A DNA stretch of 13,760 nucleotides from Planctomycetota bacterium (GCA_024275615.1 JAJRYU010000344.1:1-13760); one strand, 5' to 3'; shown: positions 1 to 7,783, counted from the first letter of the stretch. The notes: generated by a model from the sequence alone, not told the origin. Numbers and translations are program-made.

Positions 1-2
1 AG

Positions 3-575
3 GTGAAGGGCTACGCCTTCATCTACACCCGGTTACCGAAGAACATTCCGAAGACCATGGAGAGGGCTCAGCGATCAGAAATTCGACGCCAAGCCATGGA
101 GGAGTTCTTGAAAGCATCCACCTTGACTCCTGGGTCAAAAGACCTGGATGAAGTGAGAGCGTTGCTCAAGGGCTATGGCGCCGAGTTTCGTCAAGAGGCC
201 GAAGAACTCTTGGAAATCGGCGAGATGGTGAGAGCCTCTGTCGAACTCAAGACCGCCCTTCATTTCGCTCCGGATGATGGCGAGAACCATGCGGTATTGG
301 CGCGGATTGCCATGGCATCCATGCGTTTCGATGAAGCTGAAAACGCCTATGTCAAGGCGCTGAGTCTTGACACCCAGAATCTTCGAAGTCTCTTTGAATT
401 GGGCAAGCTTCGTTTTGATCGTCGCCGATTTGAAGCGGCCGCAGAACCTCTTCGGAAATTTCTCGATCTTACCGACGGTACGACTCATGAAGCTCTAATC
501 GGGATACGGAAGTCCGCTATGTCCTTGCTTGAAACGTGCCTTAAGAAAATCTCTACCGAGAGCGAGAAAAAGTGA
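3..575 (+). CDS. TPR-repeat protein, probably 5'-truncated by the window edge
   Basis: An open frame enters at the window edge and ends at TGA 573-575. The GTG at 3 could be a start, but only two bases precede it and the first residues do not look like an N-terminus, so this is probably the C-terminal 190 residues of a longer protein. Roughly residues 60-160 form two to three tetratricopeptide repeats with the usual pattern of small and aromatic residues (A-x-L-A-R-I-A, F-D-E-A-E-N-A-Y-V-K-A-L, then L-F-E-L-G-K-L-R-F). TPRs act as protein-docking scaffolds. The tail is lysine- and glutamate-rich. No signal peptide or membrane segment is visible in this part. Its stop overlaps the rsmE start in a GTGA, so the two genes are translationally coupled. 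No specific function can be assigned. Confidence 0.75.
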   Translation: MKGYAFIYTRLPKNIPKTMERAQRSEIRRQAMEEFLKASTLTPGSKDLDEVRALLKGYGAEFRQEAEELLEIGEMVRASVELKTALHFAPDDGENHAVLARIAMASMRFDEAENAYVKALSLDTQNLRSLFELGKLRFDRRRFEAAAEPLRKFLDLTDGTTHEALIGIRKSAMSLLETCLKKISTESEKK

Positions 576-1318
576 GCCTCGAACGTTTTTATTCAGATAC
601 ACCTTTGGGCGAAGTTGGCGAAAACGTCAAGCTATCTGGGACGGAAGCGCAACATATGCTGCGAGTCATGCGCAAGACGGTTGATGACGAAGTCACGCTT
701 TTTGACGGCCAGGGCGGAGAGGTACGAGCCATCGTCGTCGCTTGCGACCGGCGTTGTGCAGAACTCCAGATCCGTGAGAAAGCGGAAAGGAAACCCAGGA
801 GCGCTCCGATCTTGGAATTGGCGGTTGCCTTGCCAAGAGGAGGCGAAGCTCTCAATGTCGTGCGGCGGGCTATCGAAGCGGGAGCCGATCCTATTCGTCC
901 CCTCATTGCAACACGCAGCGTGCACCGTAGTGACACGAAACGCTTGGAGAAGAGAGAGCAGAAGTTTCTGCAGGCGGCGATTGCGGCCATGAAGCAATGC
1001 GGAAACAACTGGATGCCGACCTTCTTGGCCCCTACCAAACTCACGAACTTGACGTTGTCTGAGGGGCAGATCGGAGTTTTTGGAACCACTCAAGTTGGCA
1101 CGACCCTGCGACAATTCGAAAGAAAGCACGGTGGAGTGCCTGCTCACATTCTAGTCGTTATTGGGCCTGAAGGCGGGCTCACTTCTGAAGAGGAATTGTA
1201 CTTGCAGGACGAGGGATTCTTCGGTCTTTCCTTGGGCCACCATGTCTATCGTGTTGAAACCGCTGTTATCGGCTTCTTGACATATTTTTCGAGTGCAGAT
1301 CAATCTGAGCTCACCTGA
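572..1318 (+). CDS. rsmE: 16S rRNA (uracil-1498-N3) methyltransferase RsmE
   Basis: The 248-residue product has the usual RsmE length. RsmE is a SPOUT-class enzyme that transfers methyl from S-adenosylmethionine to N3 of U1498 in 16S rRNA, in the cytoplasm on the 30S subunit. The N-terminal PUA-like part shows the family pattern around LSGTEAQHMLRVMR (about residues 21-34). The middle has AMKQCGNN (139-146), matching the family AxEQSGR motif. The C-terminal trefoil knot carries VVIGPEGGLTSEEE (about 189-202) and YRVETAVIGFL (about 225-235), the SAM-binding loops. In the last motif the common LR-x-ETA is YRVETA, a mild variant. The GTG start overlaps the stop of the upstream TPR gene (GTGA), which supports this start. 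It is a housekeeping gene and its position beside the secretion cluster may be incidental. Confidence 0.95.
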   Translation: MSLERFYSDTPLGEVGENVKLSGTEAQHMLRVMRKTVDDEVTLFDGQGGEVRAIVVACDRRCAELQIREKAERKPRSAPILELAVALPRGGEALNVVRRAIEAGADPIRPLIATRSVHRSDTKRLEKREQKFLQAAIAAMKQCGNNWMPTFLAPTKLTNLTLSEGQIGVFGTTQVGTTLRQFERKHGGVPAHILVVIGPEGGLTSEEELYLQDEGFFGLSLGHHVYRVETAVIGFLTYFSSADQSELT

Positions 1319-1450
1319 CACGATCGCCTCCACCAACTCATCTGTCGCGAACGGAGTGCCCGACGCCGACCCGACCTAGTGGATCGAATTCGGGAAAATG
1401 AGATTCCCAAGAGCCTTGCTAAAGTTGGCACGGATCCGCATCATGTTTCC

Positions 1451-3382
1451 ATGTCAGTTCATTTCTCTGTTGAACACGATGGTGTCACGCGCACTTTTGA
1501 GCTCCGAAAAAGTGTTGTCACATTTGGCCGCTCGCATACGTGCACTGTTCCCGTCGACGACCCGGCCCTTTCCCGCACACATTGCCAATTCGAGGTTGAA
1601 GGAGACGGGTGTTTTGTTCGTGATCTGAACTCTCGCAACGGCACCATGGTTGGCGGTGAGAGTGTGGATCGATTCGAACTCGAAGATGGCAGCGAAATCA
1701 CCATTGGCAACACTCAGATCACGTTTCTTGGGCGTGGGGATGTTGGTTCGTACACCTGCGTTCCCTCAAAGACTACCAGCTGGACGGAGAGTCTCTTTGT
1801 TCGTGGCAAGAAAGCTCCAAAGAAAGTCGAAGTGGGACGAGAAGCCACGGGACAGGAGATTGCGCGACTAAAACGCCTTCTTGAGATCAACCGACAGATT
1901 GCGGCGGAGATCGAACCCGAACGGGTGTTGTCGACAATTCTCGACTCAGCTGTGGAGTTCGTCGATGCCGAACGTGGCTTCTTGATGACGGTTGAGGAAG
2001 AAGAACTCTACATTCCCGTGGCCCGGGATTTTTGGCGCAAGGACATTCCTGCCCCGGCATTCGAGGTCTCTCGATCAATCGCGCTTGAGGTTGTTCGTCG
2101 CGGCAAGAGTGTGGTGACTGAAGACGCCAGCGAAGACGGACGTTTCGAGGAAATGGTATCGGTCTACAATCTTAAGATTCGGTCGGTACTTTGTGTGCCC
2201 CTCATAAATCAGACCAAGATTGTCGGCGCTATCTATTTGGATAACCGATTTACTCGAGGCAGTTTTTCAGAGCAAGACATTGCGGCCATCGAGGCATTCG
2301 CCGACCAAGCGGCTATTTCTTTGGTCAATAGCGGCATGATTGCCAAAGAACGCGAAGTCTCTGCCTTGTGGAGGAATGAGGCGAAAAGACGCATCGTCGA
2401 GATAGAGGCTGTGCGCAAGCAGCTAAGTCAATTTGAGAAGGAGTCAGGAATTCAGGGCAAGTACGCCGAAATTGTCGGCCGCTCTCCTGCCATGCGCGAT
2501 TGCTTGTCACTCATTGATCGGGTGGCACCCAGCGATTTGCCGGTGTTGATTCGCGGTGAAAGCGGGTGTGGAAAAGAGCTCATTGCACGAGCCGTCCACG
2601 GGAACAGTTCCAGGTGCAAGGGGCCCTATGTGGCGCTCAATTGTGCTGGGTTTCCTCAAGGGCTCATGGAAGCTGAGCTCTTCGGCCATGCCAAGGGGGC
2701 ATTCAGTGGCGGTGACTGTGTCAAGGAAGGCCTGCTCGAGTGTGCGAACGGCGGCACCTTGTTTCTCGATGAAATCGGGGACATGCCTGAAAACCATCAA
2801 AAGAGTCTGCTGCGGGTACTCGAATCTGGTGAGTTTCGCCGTCTCGGTGAGCGCAAGAGTCGATTTGTTGACGTGCGCATTGTCTCCGCAACAAATCAGA
2901 ATCTCGAAAAACTCATCTCCGAAGGTCGGTTTCGGCAAGATCTGTACTACCGTCTCAAAGGACTAGAGGTGCGTGTGCCGTCTCTCCGGGAACGGCCGGA
3001 GGATGTCGAACCCCTGGCGCAGCATTTCTTGGCCTTGTCCGCTGACGATCCTCCTCAACTTTCTGAAGAAGCGCTAAGCTCAATGGTTGCTTACCCGTGG
3101 CCGGGAAATGTCCGAGAATTGCGCCATGAAATTTCCCGCCTATCGCTCCTAAGTCATGAATTGATAAGCGTTCAGGATCTTTCCCCGGAGATTCGTTCGA
3201 CCAGACTGGATAACATGCCAGGTGGCTTGAAAGGCTGTGTTGAGGCCTTGGAGCGGCAGATTTTGGCGGCGGCCATGGAACGGTTTGATGGCAACAAGAC
3301 GCGCGTCGCTGAGACGCTCGGCCTTTCTCGTTTGGGACTACGAAAGAAACTCGCACGTTACGGAATGGAAACTTCCGCCTAG
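1451..3382 (+). CDS. FHA-GAF sigma-54-dependent transcriptional activator (NtrC/Fis family)
   Basis: Numbered from ATG 1451 (643 residues). Residues 1-95 are an FHA domain with the phosphothreonine-binding set R27, S41, H44, N63-G64. Residues about 156-292 are a GAF domain, followed by a charged helical linker. Residues about 339-570 are the AAA+ sigma-54 interaction domain: Walker A GESGCGKE (369-376), GAFTGA-loop equivalent GAFSGG (416-421), Walker B LFLDE (437-441), arginine-finger region GRFRQDLYYR (492-501) and sensor II WPGNVREL (550-557). Residues about 596-639 are a Fis-type helix-turn-helix. The product should remodel the sigma-54 holoenzyme at promoters, gated by a phosphothreonine partner and perhaps a GAF ligand rather than by a receiver domain. 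A GTG at 1379 gives 24 extra residues; ATG 1451 is preferred because it begins just before FHA strand 1, as in the next gene. Neither has a clear Shine-Dalgarno. The 1319-1450 gap shows no convincing promoter. The likely target is the adjacent operon. Confidence 0.93.
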   Translation: MSVHFSVEHDGVTRTFELRKSVVTFGRSHTCTVPVDDPALSRTHCQFEVEGDGCFVRDLNSRNGTMVGGESVDRFELEDGSEITIGNTQITFLGRGDVGSYTCVPSKTTSWTESLFVRGKKAPKKVEVGREATGQEIARLKRLLEINRQIAAEIEPERVLSTILDSAVEFVDAERGFLMTVEEEELYIPVARDFWRKDIPAPAFEVSRSIALEVVRRGKSVVTEDASEDGRFEEMVSVYNLKIRSVLCVPLINQTKIVGAIYLDNRFTRGSFSEQDIAAIEAFADQAAISLVNSGMIAKEREVSALWRNEAKRRIVEIEAVRKQLSQFEKESGIQGKYAEIVGRSPAMRDCLSLIDRVAPSDLPVLIRGESGCGKELIARAVHGNSSRCKGPYVALNCAGFPQGLMEAELFGHAKGAFSGGDCVKEGLLECANGGTLFLDEIGDMPENHQKSLLRVLESGEFRRLGERKSRFVDVRIVSATNQNLEKLISEGRFRQDLYYRLKGLEVRVPSLRERPEDVEPLAQHFLALSADDPPQLSEEALSSMVAYPWPGNVRELRHEISRLSLLSHELISVQDLSPEIRSTRLDNMPGGLKGCVEALERQILAAAMERFDGNKTRVAETLGLSRLGLRKKLARYGMETSA

Positions 3383-3408
3383 CTCCTGGTAACTTAGTTT
3401 CCGCTCAC

Positions 3409-3489
3409 ATTCTCAGAATTTACATGGCAGCTTCGCTTGAAGACTGTAAGTGCATGTCTAATAGTGACTTATGTTCTGATGCTTCGCTT
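3409..3489 (+). promoter_or_regulatory. Candidate upstream activator-binding region with small repeats
   Basis: Upstream of the sigma-54 element lie short repeats: an 11-base palindrome ATTCT-C-AGAAT at 3409-3419, an inverted pair TAAGT (3447-3451) and ACTTA (3467-3471) centred 20 bases apart, and a 9-base direct repeat GCTTCGCTT at 3430-3438 and 3481-3489. The palindrome is about 110 bases before the predicted start, a usual distance for enhancer sites of Fis-type activators. The repeats are seen directly; their role as binding sites for the activator encoded just upstream is inference, and repeats this short can arise by chance. Confidence 0.3.
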
Positions 3490-3496
3490 CGCCAAA

Positions 3497-3512
3497 TGGT
3501 ATGTTCTTTGCT
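3497..3512 (+). promoter_or_regulatory. Sigma-54 (-24/-12) promoter
   Basis: The sequence TGGTATG-TTCT-TTGCT fits the pattern TGGYAYR-N4-TTGCW at every position. GG at 3498-3499 is separated by exactly ten bases from GC at 3510-3511, the spacing sigma-54 requires. With equal base frequencies such a match is expected about once per million positions. It lies in the 242-bp gap, points toward the operon starting at 3625, and directly follows a sigma-54 activator gene. The predicted transcription start is near 3523, leaving a leader of about 100 bases. Confidence 0.75.
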
Positions 3513-3546
3513 CCTATGGACTGGATCCGTATGCACGGTTCCTCGT

Positions 3547-3568
3547 GGTGCACCCGCGGTGGGGCACC
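3547..3568 (+). repeat. Bulged hairpin in the operon leader
   Basis: GGTGC pairs with GCACC, and after a bulged A, CCC pairs with GGG around a five-base loop GCGGT. This makes an eight-pair GC-rich stem lying downstream of the predicted start at about 3523 and upstream of the first gene. No T-tract follows, so it is not an intrinsic terminator. It may protect or regulate the transcript. Confidence 0.5.
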
Positions 3569-3589
3569 CAATCACCTCCAGATCACTAA

Positions 3590-3607
3590 CCGTCTGCGGG
3601 CAGACGG
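3590..3607 (+). repeat. Perfect seven-pair hairpin just before the start codon
   Basis: CCGTCTG (3590-3596) and CAGACGG (3601-3607) form a perfect stem with a CGGG loop, ending 17 bases before ATG 3625. There is no run of T after it. The gene has no evident Shine-Dalgarno, so this stem sits where ribosome loading would be affected. It could stabilise the messenger end or tune translation; no riboswitch family was recognised. Confidence 0.5.
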
Positions 3608-3624
3608 CTCGAGAATGTTGATTC

Positions 3625-6066
3625 ATGGCCAAGATCATCGTCAATGACGGCGAAGGCGAATCCGAATTCGCTCTTTCCGAAAGTGGTGCCACCATCGGGC
3701 GTGTTGCCAAGCACTGCGAAATTGTCATCAAAGTTCCCGAAGCTTCACGTGAACATTGCCGCATCAAGTTCGAAAGCGGCTCCTGGTTTGTTGAAGATCT
3801 GGGATCAAGTAACGGAACACGGGTTAATGGTCGCAAAGTCACAACGTTTGAACTTCAAGATGGCGACCAGATATCGGTCGGCAAGGCGACTCTCAGGTTC
3901 CTCGAATCTGACGTTGTCGTGGAGGAAATCTCCTTGGCCGATGAGGGCGAGCTCGACTTGGAGATTTCCCTCGAAGAGGAAGTCTATTTGCGCTTTCTCA
4001 ACACCCATCGTGTTGGCGAAAAAATCCCCTTCGCCGGGCGTATGACTTTCGGACGCCGCTCAACAAATGCGGTCACCCTAAACGAGAAAGGCGTTTCCGG
4101 CAATCATACGGAGTTTGTCTCCGAAGGTGGCACGTGGGTATCTCGTGACTTAGGCAGCACGAATGGCACGATCGTCAACGGAGAATCTTCCGTGGAAACT
4201 AGGCTTGCCGCTGGCGACCGCGTACGAATCGGCACTGTCGAATTCGTTTTTGGCGTTGGCGAAGACGAAGGCGATGACGACTTAGTTGCAACGGTCACGC
4301 TGGAAGAGGTGCCACTCGAAGACGAAATATTTGCTATTTCCGAAGCCAACATGAAGCGCAAACAGAAGGCTGCCACTGTTGTTTGGTTGGTGTTGATTGT
4401 GGCTGTCGCCGGCGCCGGTGGATGGTGGGTGACTCAGGAAACAAGTAAGAGCTCAAAGACCAAAGTTACGAAAGCGATTAACGGCAACCAGCTAGCTGCA
4501 GACGGCAATTTCGAAGCAAGAGAAAATGATGACGACTACTTGTCCACAGACTCTGATGCTGTGGACTATGTCGAGACGAGGAAACGAAAAGCTTCCGGAG
4601 AGCGTGCCTTGGAGGTCAAGGTGAGCGACGGCGATGGCGATCATTACCTGGCATTCACCCGTGAGATCGAGAACATTAGTACGTCTGACCGCATCGAAGT
4701 GGGGGGGCAAATTCGTACTTCTGGAGTCACTGGCGGAGGAGTTGGATTCAGTTTGTTGTGGAAGAATGAATCGGGTCGAATCCTCGGGGTATCCCATGTG
4801 AATGCCCCCATGGGGGAAAGCAATTTTCGTCAGGTTAGCGCGATTTTCATGCCGCCGTTGGGGGCTGAAAGTGCCGCTGTGGCGATCGGTTTTCACGATG
4901 CCACGGGCAAGTTGATTGTTGATGATGTTTTTGCCCTGCGTTCCCGCGGTGGCGGCAAAACGATCAAGGCCCACGGCTACGACTTGCTTCTGGATAGCTC
5001 AGGCTCCTTGAATGTCAGCCGTGACGGCGCTGAGATCCTCGATCATGGCGGGCTCTATGAGTTTACCGGGAACGCGCCGCAATTCTTGGGGCGTTTGTTT
5101 GCGGCTGAAGAGAGTAAAGGCAACGAACAGAGCCAAATGGTGAAGGGGTTCTTGTCGGCGGGAGAAGGTGGTGATGCGGAATTCTCGGCAAAGGTAGGGG
5201 GAAACGGTATCACTTGGACAGGTTCCCTTGCTGGCGCGGCTAAGTTGTCATTGGGGTTCCAAGTCGACCCTCTCGACGGGCTCGTCACAGTGAATAGCGA
5301 AGGAGCTATGCGCCACACCGAAGCGTTCAAACGCGACGGCGTGACAGAGCTCGTTGTTGCCACGGGTCCTCGTGCCTTGCGTTTTGTCTTTGCGCAACCA
5401 GAATCCGTCGAGATGACCATGACGAACAGAGGTGCCATCATTCTCTTGCCTTCGGCCACGAGCATGGCGGATGGTCGTCGTAGTTTTGCTCTCGACATTC
5501 AGATGAACTTCGACGCTGAACTCGGCGAAGTTAATGCCTTGAACGGAAAAGCCCGTGACGCCGACATCGTCAGGAAGAAATATGGCGAGGCAATGGGGTA
5601 CTATTCTGAAATCGTCAATCGCTATTCCTTCCGTAAGGAAGTGTCCGACCGAGCGGCAAACCGTTTGGTCGAATTGAGGCTCAAGGCTGAGAAGGCTCTC
5701 GTGAGGCTCAGAAAGGAAGTGGACGATGTCCTATTCTTTCAGACGTTCGAACAAGATCGAGCACGAGTGAGTGAAGAACTGCAACGTTTTATTGATGGCT
5801 TTGCGACCTCATCCTTCGAAGAAAAGTTTAGGGTCGCCAAGACACGGTTGGACGGGGCTTGGAATGACATTTCTGAAAAGCGCCGCCTGGCTACAGCCGA
5901 GAATCACCTCTTGCGAGGTCGAGACCTCATGACGCCCGGGAATTCGGCCCCGGTCTTGGCGCGTGGGTTTTTCCTTTCCGTTGTTGAACTAGCGCCGGGC
6001 GGACAATTGGCCGAAGCGGCGACGGAAGAGTTGAAGAAGATTGAGACACTCCTTGGTTCGAAATGA
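3625..6066 (+). CDS. Inner-membrane protein with two cytoplasmic FHA domains and a beta-rich periplasmic region
   Basis: The 813-residue product begins with FHA domain 1 (about 1-93; R26, S41, H44, N63-G64). An acidic linker leads to FHA domain 2 (about 120-210; G143-R144, S158, H161, N180-G181). Both keep the phosphothreonine-binding residues. One membrane helix (about 250-269) follows the basic KRKQK at 244-248, placing the FHA domains in the cytoplasm and the rest in the periplasm by the positive-inside rule. Residues about 290-440 look like a carbohydrate-binding-module type jelly roll: a GNFE start, a GERALEVKV strand and a closing IVDDV strand. Residues 445-635 are beta-rich and unassigned. 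Residues 645-813 are helical with a TPR-like end. It is the first gene behind the sigma-54 promoter and 37 bases before the PilM-like gene, suggesting a signal-reading part of the secretion platform. The FHA-helix-periplasm layout resembles type III secretion SctD, but no SctD ring-building modules were recognised. No function is known. Confidence 0.88.
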   Translation: MAKIIVNDGEGESEFALSESGATIGRVAKHCEIVIKVPEASREHCRIKFESGSWFVEDLGSSNGTRVNGRKVTTFELQDGDQISVGKATLRFLESDVVVEEISLADEGELDLEISLEEEVYLRFLNTHRVGEKIPFAGRMTFGRRSTNAVTLNEKGVSGNHTEFVSEGGTWVSRDLGSTNGTIVNGESSVETRLAAGDRVRIGTVEFVFGVGEDEGDDDLVATVTLEEVPLEDEIFAISEANMKRKQKAATVVWLVLIVAVAGAGGWWVTQETSKSSKTKVTKAINGNQLAADGNFEARENDDDYLSTDSDAVDYVETRKRKASGERALEVKVSDGDGDHYLAFTREIENISTSDRIEVGGQIRTSGVTGGGVGFSLLWKNESGRILGVSHVNAPMGESNFRQVSAIFMPPLGAESAAVAIGFHDATGKLIVDDVFALRSRGGGKTIKAHGYDLLLDSSGSLNVSRDGAEILDHGGLYEFTGNAPQFLGRLFAAEESKGNEQSQMVKGFLSAGEGGDAEFSAKVGGNGITWTGSLAGAAKLSLGFQVDPLDGLVTVNSEGAMRHTEAFKRDGVTELVVATGPRALRFVFAQPESVEMTMTNRGAIILLPSATSMADGRRSFALDIQMNFDAELGEVNALNGKARDADIVRKKYGEAMGYYSEIVNRYSFRKEVSDRAANRLVELRLKAEKALVRLRKEVDDVLFFQTFEQDRARVSEELQRFIDGFATSSFEEKFRVAKTRLDGAWNDISEKRRLATAENHLLRGRDLMTPGNSAPVLARGFFLSVVELAPGGQLAEAATEELKKIETLLGSK

Positions 6067-6103
6067 GCCGAGATTGCATTCGTTTTTGTTGAAGGAGTAA
6101 AGC

Positions 6104-7783
6104 ATGGCTTTGCTTACCGGGATTGATCCTGGAACCTACAGTATCAAAGTTGTACAGGGTCAGGTGGTCGGTCCCTTGTTCAAGTTGACTCGTGTCGCTG
6201 AGTTTGAAGTTGACCCTTCGGGCGATGTCGAATCTGAGATTCTTCGCATGCTGCAATCCGAATTGCCAGGGTTGAAGCTCAAGCCCGGCGTTGTTCGCGT
6301 TGGCGCCACCGGACGCGATCTGATGATTCGCTATACATCGGTGCCACCGGTGCCGCTGTGGCGGCTGCGCATGCTGATGGATTTCGAAGTACAGGACATG
6401 TCGACTTCCAGCGGTGATACGCTGTGTGCCGACTACAACATTCTGCACTCCGAGCAAGATGATGGCGACGAGACAGTTCTTGTCGCATTGGTCAAGAATC
6501 ACTTTCTTGAATCGCGCTTGAGGGCGATCAAGGGGGGCGGTTTTGAGACCAGAGCGACCACGCCCAACTGTATCGCCCTCTTCAATTCGTTTTTGGCTTT
6601 TGGTGACATGGAGAGCGGGGAGTTCACCTTCCTGGTCGACATCGGTGATCAGAATATCGAAATGGCTATTATCCGGGACGGCGAACTCTTGTTCTCTCGC
6701 AATGTCTCTGGTGGTGGTGAGATGTTCAGCAAAGCGATTGCCGAAACTTGGAGCGTTGGAGTTCCCAAGTCCCGGAAACTGAAACACGAATTTGGCAATG
6801 TCACACCACGTGGTCGTGCTTCTTATAAATCGAGCCAAGAAGAGAAAGTTGCCAATGCGATCATGGGTGTTGCTGGACAACTTTCCGGCATGATTCAGTC
6901 AACGATCAATTTTGCCAGAAGTCAGAATGGTCTTCGAGAGATGCAAGTGGGCAGGATCATGATCTCGGGTGGTGGTGCAGCGCTGAGAGGGCTGGACAAC
7001 TACCTGGAACAGAATCTGAGCATACCGGTATTGCGCTACATGCCGGAAGCTGGCATCGACTCGAGTGCCCTGCCTTCTGACGAAGCCGAGTTGTTTGAGG
7101 CAAACCCCGGACGGTTTGCTTGTGCTCTTGGGTTGGCACGCATGTCGGCTGATCCCGACGCCTTTATGATCGACATTGTCCCGGAAGCGACCAAGAAGAA
7201 GCGACGGTTCATGTCGCGGCACATCTACATGATTGCCGCAGGGCTTGCCGCTGCTGTCTTCCTCGGAATTCTCTGGACGAGCTTGAGCGGGCAAGTTGAG
7301 GCGTCGGCGGACAAACTCAAACTGGCTGAGCGCAAGAAACGTAAGGCTACTCGGATCCATAAGAGCTATGACAGCAAAGTTGCAGTAGCGCGCCTTGTCA
7401 AGAGAAAGATCGATCAGCTGGCCTGGGAGAGTCGAGGAGCAACCTACCTCGTTCGCGGTCAAGGCTTGGTCCAACGATGTGCCCATCAGTCGATTTGGAT
7501 ACGTTCCATCGAGCTGGGAGTCAAGAACGTGACTCCCCCGGGTTTGGAAAACAACAGGAAAGCCATGGTCGAGAAAATGCTGGTGACAGTCAGAGGCGAG
7601 ATTCGCCAACTTGGGGAAGGTGTAACAACCAGCTTTAATCGCTTTGTTGAAGCGCTCCGAGCCGACCCGCTGAAACCTGTCGTGAGCATAGTCAATAGCC
7701 CCATGGATGCGGGTGGTGATTTTCAAGTGACGATCGACTATGCCGGGTGGCCGACACAATCAGATTCTGAGGAGGACGAGTAA
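6104..7783 (+). CDS. pilM: PilM-PilN fusion protein (GspL-like inner-membrane platform component)
   Basis: The 559-residue product starts with an actin-like PilM domain (about 1-350). The nucleotide-binding motifs are visible: phosphate 1 GIDPGTYSIKVV (6-17), phosphate 2 LVDIGDQNIEMAI (177-189) and adenosine motif ISGGGAALRGLDNYL (287-301). The PilM-family segment VPPVPLWRLRMLMDFE lies at 80-95. Next comes IDIVPEATKKKRR (356-368), resembling the INLLP-type segment at the N-terminus of PilN that normally docks into PilM. A membrane helix (about 372-393), a basic helix, and a periplasmic ferredoxin-like PilN domain (about 440-547) follow. PilM plus PilN in one chain is the layout of T2SS GspL, which links the GspE ATPase to the membrane platform. 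The start has a strong Shine-Dalgarno (AGGAG at 6093-6097). The stop overlaps the next start in TAATG. Confidence 0.9.
   Translation: MALLTGIDPGTYSIKVVQGQVVGPLFKLTRVAEFEVDPSGDVESEILRMLQSELPGLKLKPGVVRVGATGRDLMIRYTSVPPVPLWRLRMLMDFEVQDMSTSSGDTLCADYNILHSEQDDGDETVLVALVKNHFLESRLRAIKGGGFETRATTPNCIALFNSFLAFGDMESGEFTFLVDIGDQNIEMAIIRDGELLFSRNVSGGGEMFSKAIAETWSVGVPKSRKLKHEFGNVTPRGRASYKSSQEEKVANAIMGVAGQLSGMIQSTINFARSQNGLREMQVGRIMISGGGAALRGLDNYLEQNLSIPVLRYMPEAGIDSSALPSDEAELFEANPGRFACALGLARMSADPDAFMIDIVPEATKKKRRFMSRHIYMIAAGLAAAVFLGILWTSLSGQVEASADKLKLAERKKRKATRIHKSYDSKVAVARLVKRKIDQLAWESRGATYLVRGQGLVQRCAHQSIWIRSIELGVKNVTPPGLENNRKAMVEKMLVTVRGEIRQLGEGVTTSFNRFVEALRADPLKPVVSIVNSPMDAGGDFQVTIDYAGWPTQSDSEEDE

Noticed and set aside
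1095..1110. Sigma-54-like TTGGCACGACCCTGCG inside rsmE
   Set aside because: GG-GC spacing is again one base short and it lies within a conserved coding gene.
1425..1441. Sigma-54-like sequence TTGGCACGGATCCGCAT ahead of the activator gene
   Set aside because: GG and GC are separated by nine bases, not ten, and a start near 1450 would leave no leader for ATG 1451. Sigma-54 does not tolerate this spacing.
3361..3377. Inverted repeat CGGAA / TTCCG at the end of the activator gene as a terminator
   Set aside because: The stem is only five pairs, it overlaps the last codons and no T-tract follows.
3424..3621. A 65-codon open frame in the gap before the double-FHA gene
   Set aside because: It has no Shine-Dalgarno, its composition is unlike the neighbours (Cys- and Ser-rich), and it overlaps the sigma-54 element and both hairpins.
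3625..6066. Identifying the double-FHA protein as T3SS SctD
   Set aside because: Only the FHA-helix-periplasm layout is shared. The periplasmic part looks like jelly-roll and helical repeats, and no other T3SS gene is present.
5927..7759. Two long antisense open frames (317 and 286 codons) opposite the PilM-PilN gene
   Set aside because: They lie opposite a clearly conserved gene, have no recognisable domains, and reflect codon bias of the true strand.
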